Shown here piece after piece: positions 19,265 through 26,403 of a DNA stretch of 64,000 bases. Each line of letters begins with the position of its first letter. Positions within the stretch are counted from its first letter, which is position 1. This DNA is from Gemmatimonadota bacterium. GTDB lineage: Bacteria > Gemmatimonadota > Gemmatimonadetes > Gemmatimonadales > GWC2-71-9. The stretch lies in assembly GCA_003220935.1 (NCBI GenBank), contig QHTT01000067.1, positions 1 through 64,000 of the forward strand, read 5' to 3'. The translations under genes were made by a program, and so were the position numbers. The notes under the pieces were generated by a model. That model did not search any database. It was not told the DNA's origin and saw only the letters and a program-made list of their open reading frames with translations.

Positions 19265-19899
19265 AGGTCGTCTCGATCCCGAACGGCCAATTCGTCGAGA
19301 ACAGCTATCTCATCATCGACGAGGTCGCCGCCCAATGCGCAATCATTGACCCAGGCGAAGAGGCGGGGCGGGTGCTGCACGAGGTCGCCGCCGCCGGCGC
19401 GCACCCCACGGCGATCTGGATCACGCATGCGCACCTCGACCATGTGATGGGCGTTGCACGCGTGCGCGCGGAGACCGGCGCGCCGGTCTATCTGCATCCC
19501 GCCGACCGCGACCTGTACGATCACGTGGTCCAGCAAGGCCTGGCGTTCGGCATCCCCGTCGACCCACCGCCGCCGCCCGACGGCGAGTTGGTCCCCGGGG
19601 AGACGGTTCGAGTCGGGACGGTCGCCTTCACCGTTCGGCACGCTCCGGGGCACTCACCCGGCAGCGTGTGCCTCGTGGGCGAGGGGGTGGTCTTCACGGG
19701 CGACGTGCTGTTCGCGGGTTCGATCGGCAGGACCGATCTTCCGGGCGGCGATTTCGAGACCCTGCTACGCAGCATCGAGCGTGAGTTGCTTACTCTTCCG
19801 GATTCCACCATCGTGTACAGCGGCCATGGACCCGAAACGACCGTCGGACAAGAGCGGCGCGCCAACCCCTTCCTCAGCGGCGTCCACCGTCTCGGCTGA
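19261..19899 (+). CDS. MBL-fold metallohydrolase (glyoxalase II-like)
   Basis: ITHAHLDHVMG, GHSPGSVCLV, FTGDVLFAGSIGRTDLPGG. Confidence 0.88.
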   Translation: MKVVSIPNGQFVENSYLIIDEVAAQCAIIDPGEEAGRVLHEVAAAGAHPTAIWITHAHLDHVMGVARVRAETGAPVYLHPADRDLYDHVVQQGLAFGIPVDPPPPPDGELVPGETVRVGTVAFTVRHAPGHSPGSVCLVGEGVVFTGDVLFAGSIGRTDLPGGDFETLLRSIERELLTLPDSTIVYSGHGPETTVGQERRANPFLSGVHRLG

Positions 19900-20011
19900 G
19901 CGGCCGGCCTGCCTGCGGTGTGGAGCGGAAGTCCTTGCCAAGCCCTGGGGGTGCAAGAACCCCTGTCCGAACTGCGGTTACATCTATCCGCTGGGTGACT
20001 GCTCGGACTAG
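19826..20011 (+). CDS. Small zinc-ribbon-like protein overlapping the MBL gene
   Basis: MDPKRPSDKSGAPTPSSAASTVSAERPACLRCGAEVLAKPWGCKNPCPNCGYIYPLGDCSD; ATG at 19826 in the open frame. Confidence 0.55.
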   Translation: MDPKRPSDKSGAPTPSSAASTVSAERPACLRCGAEVLAKPWGCKNPCPNCGYIYPLGDCSD

Positions 20012-20015
20012 AGCC

Positions 20016-20118
20016 ATGCGGAACGCGGCATTCGGAATGCGCAATGGACGGGCAACCTCGTGCGTCCGAGGCAAGGTCGTTCCTCCCCCCTGCCGCATTC
20101 CGCATGCTGCGTTCGCAT
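20016..20118. repeat. Inverted repeat with about 25-nt arms and about 52-nt spacer; right arm includes the ATG of the next gene
   Basis: Left atgcggaacgcggcattcggaatgcg (20016-20041), right cgcattccgcatgctgcgttcgcat (20094-20118), about 23/26 complementary. Confidence 0.7.
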
Positions 20119-21037
20119 GAGCCACCTTCTCGCCCTTGGGCTCCTGGCTCTCGATTGCGTCGTTCGCGCCTGGCGCATTCAGCTCGCCGCCTGGACCGCG
20201 GGTGGCCGGCTCGCCTTCAACGACGCGTTCCGCCTCAACCTCTACGGCGAGGCGGCGTCGCAGCTGACGCCCAACCGGCTGGGCGGGGAGCCGGCCCGTT
20301 TCCTCGGGCTCACCGAGTCGGGCCTGCGGCCGGTGACGGGGCTGGTGGCGATCGGGGTCGAAGTCGCCTGCGAGTGGCCCGTATTCCTGCTGGCCGCCGC
20401 CGCGCTCTTCGTCTATTACGTACCGGACTGGCGCGACGCCGCCGGCGTGTGGCTGCACCGCCACCGCGCGGGGGAGCTGGTCACGATCGAGGTCGTGGCG
20501 CTCATCGTGCTGCTCGCGGTCTACCTGCTGCAGCGCCTTGCCCGCTCGGGGATGATCCGACACCGAGTCCGGCGGCAGTGGCGCGTGGCCTGGGCGCACG
20601 TGCGGCGTGCCCCGCGCTGGGTGCTCGGCGCGGGGGCGCAGCTCACGATGGTGGGCGTCGCGGCGCGCGCGCTCATTCTGCCGGCGCTCGCCTGGGGGAT
20701 GCCGGACCGGCCACCATTCAGCCAGATGTTCTTCGGCGCGCTCGCGCTGATTCATGCCCCCCTCGTCGTCCCGCTGCCGTCTGGGGGCGGTGGCCTCGAG
20801 GTCGCGTTTCTCCAGGGCTTCGCTGGAGACTTCGGACCACACCAAGTGACGACACTGTTGCTGTGGCGGTTCTACACGGCCGTGCTGCTCACCGCGCTCG
20901 GCGTGTATCAGCTGGTGCGCACGCTCGGCTACCGCGCGGCGGTCGAGCTGTTCAAGATCGGCTGGGGAAAGACGAGGGGCGCAGACACACCGACGCTCAG
21001 CCGCATGGGGCGAGCGCGCAAACGCACGAGCGAGTGA
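20117..21037 (+). CDS. Lysylphosphatidylglycerol synthase TM-domain / flippase-like membrane protein
   Basis: Multiple TM segments; LNLYGEAASQLTPNRLGGEPARFLGLTESG and PSGGGGLEVAF motifs typical of the family. Confidence 0.75.
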   Translation: MSHLLALGLLALDCVVRAWRIQLAAWTAGGRLAFNDAFRLNLYGEAASQLTPNRLGGEPARFLGLTESGLRPVTGLVAIGVEVACEWPVFLLAAAALFVYYVPDWRDAAGVWLHRHRAGELVTIEVVALIVLLAVYLLQRLARSGMIRHRVRRQWRVAWAHVRRAPRWVLGAGAQLTMVGVAARALILPALAWGMPDRPPFSQMFFGALALIHAPLVVPLPSGGGGLEVAFLQGFAGDFGPHQVTTLLLWRFYTAVLLTALGVYQLVRTLGYRAAVELFKIGWGKTRGADTPTLSRMGRARKRTSE

Positions 21038-21045
21038 CGCATCCA

Positions 21046-21588
21046 ATGGCCGAGCCACGGATCAAGCCAGTGACACCGGACAAGGCGGCTCCGGAGGTGC
21101 AGCCGGTCTTCGAGACGTACCTGCGGGAGCGCGGCAATATACCCAACATGTTCCGTACGGTCGCCCTCCGGCCGGGCCACCTCCGCACGATGATCGCCCA
21201 CTTCCGCACCGTGATGAACGAGGGCACGGTGCCGCCGCTCCTCAAAGAGCTGTTGTGGGTGCGGATCTCGCACCTGAACCGCTGCCGCTACTGACTCAAT
21301 TCCCACACTGCCTTGGCAAGGCAGAAGGGGGCGAGCGATGAACTGGTCGAAGCCCTCCAGGACCGCGGCGGGGGCGCGGCGATCGAGCGGCTCGAGCCGG
21401 GGTGGCGCGCGGCGCTCGAGTATGCGGCCGTGATGCACCGATCGGGGCATGAGGTGAGTGACCAGCTGTACCGGCGGCTGCGGGCGGCGTGGGACGAGGG
21501 GCAGATCGTGGAGATCACGCTGGTCATTGGGATGACGGAGTACTTCAATAGGTTCAATGACGCGCTGCGGGTAGAACCGACCAAGTGA
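21046..21588 (+). CDS. AhpD-like / carboxymuconolactone decarboxylase family protein, probable selenoprotein with Sec encoded by TGA at 21292-21294 (CxxU)
   Basis: MAEPRIKPVTPDKAAPEVQPVFETYLRERGNIPNMFRTVALRPGHLRTMIAHFRTVMNEGTVPPLLKELLWVRISHLNRCRY[TGA]LNSHTALARQKGASDELVEALQ...; same frame on both sides. Confidence 0.82.
21301..21330 (+). promoter_or_regulatory. Putative bacterial SECIS-like stem-loop for the AhpD-like protein
   Basis: CTGCCTT-GGC-AAGGCAG perfect 7-bp stem (21308-21324), plus TCCC/GGGG lower stem across an internal loop; apical loop about 24-26 nt from the U of UGA. Confidence 0.55.
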
Positions 21589-21591
21589 AAA

Positions 21592-21660
21592 GATGCTGAG
21601 GTAAAGGTTCATCCACTCGGCGCCTCGGCGACTCGGCGTCTACCTCAGCGTCTACCCGTC
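21592..21660. repeat. Inverted repeat plus tandem 8-mer (actcggcg/cctcggcg) element between AhpD-like and cupin genes
   Basis: agatgctgaggtaaa ... tctacctcagcgtct arms; actcggcgcctcggcgactcggcg in the middle. Confidence 0.6.
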
Positions 21661-21992
21661 TAACTCGTGGGAGCTGGAGTGATGGCCACGAGAACAATGG
21701 TTCGCTCCAGCGCCTTCTCCACCCCGTGCGGCATGCCTGCGGGAGCCAGAATCAGGTCCCCCGTCCGGGCGTCCATGGTCCGGTCACCGACGGTGAACCT
21801 CGCCTTTCCCGAGACAACGAAATAGAATTTGTCGGCCCCGTCGTGCGCGTGGACGTGCTGCACCTGGCCCGGCTCGAAGCAGTTGAGGCCCACGAGCAGG
21901 CGGTCGGAGCGGAAGCAGTCGAGCTTTGTCATGTTGGCCGGCGAGAAGGTCGCGCGGGCGGGCACGTGTAGCATCAGGTCCTGGGTGGCCAT
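21660..21992 (-). CDS. Cupin-domain protein
   Basis: DRLLVGLNCFEPGQVQHVHAHDGADKFYFVVSGKARFTVGD. Confidence 0.8.
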   Translation of the reverse strand: MATQDLMLHVPARATFSPANMTKLDCFRSDRLLVGLNCFEPGQVQHVHAHDGADKFYFVVSGKARFTVGDRTMDARTGDLILAPAGMPHGVEKALERTIVLVAITPAPTS

Positions 21993-22044
21993 GGGCGATT
22001 CCTGGTTGGCGACGGACGGTGTCGTGACGGAACGGACGGAGGCG

Positions 22045-23451
22045 ATGAGCGCGACGCGCGTCGAACGCGATCCCCTGGGCGAGCTGCCGGTTCCCGCCGC
22101 CGCGCTGTATGGGATCCAGACCGAGCGGGCGCGCCGCAACTTCCCCATCTCTCACCTCGCGCCCCTCGCCCCGTTCGTCGACGCGGTCATCTGGATCAAG
22201 CGAGCCGCCGCGCTCACCCACAAGCAAACCAAGCGCCTCGACTCTAAACTCGCGGACGCCATCGTCCGCGCGGCAGACGAGGTGCTCGGCGGAGCCCACC
22301 GCGATCAGTTCGTCGTGGACCCCTACCAGGCCGGGGCGGGGACGTCGCACAACATGAACTGTAACGAGGTGCTCGCGAACCGCGCGAACGAACTGCTCGG
22401 GGGGAAGCGCGGCGAATACCAGCCGGTGCATCCCAACGATCACGTCAATATGGCGCAGTCGACCAACGACGTGATCCCCTCCGCCATCCGGCTCGCGGCG
22501 CTGGCTCAGCTGCCCGCCCTACTCGAGGCGATGGGCGAGTTGGCGCGCGCCTTTCTGGCGAAGGGGCAAGCGTTCGACGAGATCCTCAAGGCCGGACGTA
22601 CGCATCTCCAGGACGCGACGCCCATCCGCCTCGGACAGGAGTTCACGGCCTACGGCCGCACCATCGAACGAAACCGAGACCGCGTCGCCCAGGCGGCGGA
22701 CGCTTTGCGCGACCTCGGGATCGGCGGCACGGCGGTCGGCACCGGTCTGAATGCCGAGCCCGAGTATCCGCAACTGATGGTGAAACACCTCACGGCGATG
22801 ACGGGGATCGCGCTACGGGAGGGCACGGACCGGGTGCAGCTGATGCAGTCGATGGGCGACGCCGCGGCGTTGTCGGGCGCCCTGCGGACATACGCAATGG
22901 ATCTGGGCAAGGTGGCCAGTGACCTGCGGCTTCTGGCCTCGGGGCCCCGGACCGCGCTGGCGGAGATCGTCCTGCCGGCCGTGCAGCCTGGTTCGAGCAT
23001 CATGCCGGGAAAGGTGAACCCGTCCATCGCTGAGATGGTCAACATGGTGTGCTATCAGGTGCTCGGTAACGACGTCACGATCGCGGCCGCGGCGGAGGCG
23101 GGGCAGCTCGAGCTGAACGTCATGATGCCGGTCATCGCGCACAATCTGCTGTTCACACTGGCGATTCTCACCAACGCCACGCACGTATTCGCCCAGCGCT
23201 GTGTTGAGGGAATCGAGGCCGACCGGGCGCAGTGCGAGCACTGGCTGGAGCGCAGCCCGGCGCTGGTCACGGCCCTCGCGCCGAAGATTGGCTACGCGGA
23301 AGCCGCGCAGCTGGCTAAGGAAGCGGTCGCCAAGAACGTCACCGTTCGGCAGCTCGTGATGGAGAAGGGCATTCTCAAAGGGAAGGAGTTGGACGAGGTG
23401 CTGGATCTGGTGGCGATGACCGAGCTCGGGGTGCCGGGGAAGCGCAAGTAG
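22045..23451 (+). CDS. aspA: Aspartate ammonia-lyase / fumarase-family lyase
   Basis: LYGIQTERARRNF, TNDVIPSAIRLAAL, signature PGSSIMPGKVNPSIAEMVNMV. Confidence 0.85.
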   Translation: MSATRVERDPLGELPVPAAALYGIQTERARRNFPISHLAPLAPFVDAVIWIKRAAALTHKQTKRLDSKLADAIVRAADEVLGGAHRDQFVVDPYQAGAGTSHNMNCNEVLANRANELLGGKRGEYQPVHPNDHVNMAQSTNDVIPSAIRLAALAQLPALLEAMGELARAFLAKGQAFDEILKAGRTHLQDATPIRLGQEFTAYGRTIERNRDRVAQAADALRDLGIGGTAVGTGLNAEPEYPQLMVKHLTAMTGIALREGTDRVQLMQSMGDAAALSGALRTYAMDLGKVASDLRLLASGPRTALAEIVLPAVQPGSSIMPGKVNPSIAEMVNMVCYQVLGNDVTIAAAAEAGQLELNVMMPVIAHNLLFTLAILTNATHVFAQRCVEGIEADRAQCEHWLERSPALVTALAPKIGYAEAAQLAKEAVAKNVTVRQLVMEKGILKGKELDEVLDLVAMTELGVPGKRK

Positions 23452-23499
23452 GGCGGATGGGCTGTCAGCAGTGCACACTCGATCGGGGGAGGGCACGCT

Positions 23500-23919
23500 A
23501 TGAACTGGATCGTCGCGGGGCTCATCGGTGGCGTCGGGGCGTTCTTTGCCGACTTTGTGATGTGGGGGAAGGTGTTCACCAAGGGGATGGAGCAATACGG
23601 CACCATGGCGGCCACGCCCGAGGAAGGAAAGAAGATGATGGCGGCTAACATGCCCAAGGCCGCCGGCCTGGCACTGCTGTTCGGCCTGCTACTGGCGTGC
23701 TTCTATGCGCGGCTCAGGGGCGGGCTGTGGGTGCAGGGCGGCGGTCCGCTCGCCGGCATGGAGTTCGCCACCATGCTCTGGTTATGCACCATCGCCCTCC
23801 AGACGCTCGGCAGCGGCGTGTGGTACGACAAGCTCCGTCGCATGAACAAGGCGACGTTCTGGTCGTGGCTCGTCCGGATGAACGTCGCGGGACTGCTCAT
23901 CGGGCTGCTGCTGAAGTGA
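23500..23919 (+). CDS. Hypothetical membrane protein
   Basis: Several hydrophobic segments: MNWIVAGLIGGVGAFFADFVMWGKVFT... Confidence 0.65.
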   Translation: MNWIVAGLIGGVGAFFADFVMWGKVFTKGMEQYGTMAATPEEGKKMMAANMPKAAGLALLFGLLLACFYARLRGGLWVQGGGPLAGMEFATMLWLCTIALQTLGSGVWYDKLRRMNKATFWSWLVRMNVAGLLIGLLLK

Positions 23920-23935
23920 TCTCCGGGCGCGAGGG

Positions 23936-23955
23936 GCCGTGACTCGAGTCACGGC
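23936..23955. repeat. Perfect 20-bp palindrome
   Basis: GCCGTGACTCGAGTCACGGC is its own reverse complement. Confidence 0.9.
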
Positions 23956-23988
23956 ATCCGGCCTCTCGCTGGTGCTACCCGTTGGTCC

Positions 23989-25026
23989 ATGCATAAGACT
24001 CTCCTCGCGGCCGCGCTCGGACTCGCGGTCGCGACGGCGGCGCCGGCCCAGCGACAGTTCCGGGTTGGCCCCACCTATTCGTCGATCACGCTCGAGGATC
24101 TCTCGGGCAACGGCCATACCTTCTCGTCGTTCGGCGGCTCCGCGGCGTTGATCACCGGAGACGAGGGAGAGACTGGAGTGAGTGTCTCTCGGTACACCGA
24201 CCTCTCCACCGACGGCGGTCGGCGACGTCTGACGCTGTTCGGGCTGGACTCGTACTACTATCCGATTGGGGCCCGCGGCGTCGCGCCCTTCGCCGCGACC
24301 GAGCTCGGGCTCGCGCGCGTCGCAGAATCCGCGCCGGCGACGCAGTGCCCCCCGCTGCTGTGCCAGGATACCGTCTCCACGTCGAGTCAGCTCGCCTTGG
24401 CGTTCGGACTCGGCGTGCGGGTCAACCTCGGAAGCAGCGCCGTGGCGGCGCTCGAAGGGCGCTTCTTGCAGGTGCCGGGCAGCCAGATCCAGTCGCTCGA
24501 AGCCCGACTCAACGCGTCCGTCGCGCTCGGCAGGCAGCACAGGGGCGACTTCTTGGAAGGGACCTTGGGGCCCGCGGCGAGCGTCTTCTTTCCGGTGTCC
24601 GGGGCGTTGCGGGCCCGCGCGCCTTTCGCAGGGGTGCGATTCCGCCGCGACACCAAGAAGGCCGGCACGGTGGGCCTGCAGATCGACTTCGCGCCGCTCA
24701 GACTCACCGCCAGCTGCTCGCCGATGGGCTGCAATGAACCCAACGCGATCCTGTTCGCTCCAGGCTATGAGACCGCCCTGCACCCTGCCTGGGGCCGGGT
24801 GTACGGCGAGGTCGGCGTGCTCCTCGCCGGCATCTACACCCAAGGTCCCGACCGCGGCGTCGCCCAGGGGCTGCACGGCGGCGTGGGCTGCGACTTCTCC
24901 AGCGCGCAGCTGCTGTGGAACCTCAATTCCCGTCTGCTGTGGCTGCGACGGAACTCGGGGGAGAACGTCTTCGGCGTGCAGGTGGAGGTGAGCCTGAGCC
25001 CGAGATTGGGCGCTGGCAGGCGGTAG
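23989..25026 (+). CDS. Hypothetical secreted/outer-membrane protein
   Basis: Signal peptide MHKTLLAAALGLAVATAAPAQ followed by amphipathic sequence. Confidence 0.55.
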   Translation: MHKTLLAAALGLAVATAAPAQRQFRVGPTYSSITLEDLSGNGHTFSSFGGSAALITGDEGETGVSVSRYTDLSTDGGRRRLTLFGLDSYYYPIGARGVAPFAATELGLARVAESAPATQCPPLLCQDTVSTSSQLALAFGLGVRVNLGSSAVAALEGRFLQVPGSQIQSLEARLNASVALGRQHRGDFLEGTLGPAASVFFPVSGALRARAPFAGVRFRRDTKKAGTVGLQIDFAPLRLTASCSPMGCNEPNAILFAPGYETALHPAWGRVYGEVGVLLAGIYTQGPDRGVAQGLHGGVGCDFSSAQLLWNLNSRLLWLRRNSGENVFGVQVEVSLSPRLGAGRR

Positions 25027-25108
25027 GCAGCCGGCTGGCCGCCCGTCCCCGCCTGCGCCGCCCCTGGTGGGGTTGGGTTGCGCGGGGCTGCCGCCCTATA
25101 TTATCCCC

Positions 25109-25477
25109 ATGCGCGTCACCACTTGCGAGCGGTTGCCGCACGATTACGTCGAGCAGATCCTGCTGCGCCTGCGGCGCGCCGGTCTGGTCGACTCCGTCCG
25201 GGGCGCCAAGGGCGGCTACCACCTCGCGCGTGAGCCGCAGGCCATCACTGTAAAGGACGTCATCGAGGCCTCGGAGCACGTCACCTTCGAAGTCAACTGT
25301 GATCTCCACCCCGTCGATCCCCAGCGATGTAGTCCGGATGCATCATGCAGCATCCGGCCCGTTTGGCGGATGCTGGAGCAGCGGATCAACGACCTGCTCG
25401 CCAGCGTTTCGCTGGCGGACTTGATGCACGACGAGCGCGAGCTGTACCAGATCGCCGGGGTCATGGCCGGGAACTAA
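25109..25477 (+). CDS. Rrf2/IscR-family regulator, apparently lacking part of the N-terminal helix-turn-helix
   Basis: MRVTTCERLPHDYVEQILLRLRRAGLVDSVRGAKGGYHLAREP...; Cys triad NCDLHPVDPQRCSPDASC. Confidence 0.75.
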   Translation: MRVTTCERLPHDYVEQILLRLRRAGLVDSVRGAKGGYHLAREPQAITVKDVIEASEHVTFEVNCDLHPVDPQRCSPDASCSIRPVWRMLEQRINDLLASVSLADLMHDERELYQIAGVMAGN

Positions 25478-25508
25478 TCCCGCCGTCCCATCTGTTTTTT
25501 TTCACATC

Positions 25509-25533
25509 AAACCCGACTCGACCTGTCGGGTTT
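25509..25533. promoter_or_regulatory. 25-bp palindromic operator candidate (IscR type-1-like geometry)
   Basis: AAACCCGAC-TCGACCT-GTCGGGTTT, 9-bp perfect arms, GAC-N7-GTC core; between rrf2 and the sulfur operon. Confidence 0.6.
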
Positions 25534-25551
25534 AACCGATTGGAGGTCGCT

Positions 25552-26403
25552 GTGGGATACGCTCATCCCGAAGCACTGGTTTCCACCGAGTGGGTGGCTC
25601 AGCATCGCAACGATCCGGGGTTGCGCTTGATCGAAGTCGACGTGGATACGACGGCCTACGACTCGGGACACCTGTCGGGCGCGGTCGGCTGGAACTGGCA
25701 GTCGCAGCTGAACGACCGGGTCCGGCGTGACATCCCCGACAAGAAGGCGTTCGCCGCGTTGCTTTCCGAGGCGGGCGTCACGCCCAAGACTACGGTCATC
25801 CTGTATGGCGACAACAACAACTGGTTCGCCGCCTTCGCGTTCTGGCTCCTGCAGCTATACGGCCACACGAACGCGAAGCTGATGGACGGCGGGCGGGCGA
25901 AGTGGGTGGCGGAGGGTCGGCCCCTCGTGACCGAACGTACGAGCGTGCGCGCGACGGTCTACCCAGTCCCCACGAAGCTGAACGGCAGCCTGCGGGCCAA
26001 GCGTCCAGACGTCGAGAAGGCGCTGAAAGCCAAGAAAACCGTGTTGGTGGACGTCCGGTCGAAGCCGGAGTTCGTCGGCGAGATCATCGCACCGCCCGGC
26101 ATGACGGAGACGGCGCAGCGCGCCGGTCACATCCCCGGCGCGAAGAACATCCCCTGGAGCCAGGCCGTGGCCCCCGACGGCAGCTTCAAGCCGTTCGAGG
26201 AGTTGCAACAGCTGTACAAGGGGGCGAAGGCTATAGACGGCGGGAACGAGATCATCGCCTACTGCCGCATCGGCGAGCGGTCGAGCCACACCTGGTTCGC
26301 GCTCAAGTACCTGCTCGGCGTCAAGAAGGTGCGGAACTACGACGGGTCGTGGACCGAGTGGGGCAACCTCGTCGGCGCGCCGATCGCGAAGGGAGCGGAA
26401 TGA
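25552..26403 (+). CDS. sseA: Thiosulfate/3-mercaptopyruvate sulfurtransferase (two rhodanese domains)
   Basis: STEWVAQHRNDPGLRLIEVDVDT..., IIAYCRIGERSSHTWFALKYLLGV active-site loop. Confidence 0.88.
   Translation: MGYAHPEALVSTEWVAQHRNDPGLRLIEVDVDTTAYDSGHLSGAVGWNWQSQLNDRVRRDIPDKKAFAALLSEAGVTPKTTVILYGDNNNWFAAFAFWLLQLYGHTNAKLMDGGRAKWVAEGRPLVTERTSVRATVYPVPTKLNGSLRAKRPDVEKALKAKKTVLVDVRSKPEFVGEIIAPPGMTETAQRAGHIPGAKNIPWSQAVAPDGSFKPFEELQQLYKGAKAIDGGNEIIAYCRIGERSSHTWFALKYLLGVKKVRNYDGSWTEWGNLVGAPIAKGAE

Noticed and set aside
25480-25533. Rho-independent terminator for rrf2 using the T-run and the AAACCCGAC hairpin
   Set aside because: The T8 run precedes the hairpin rather than following it, so the order is wrong for a plus-strand terminator; operator reading preferred
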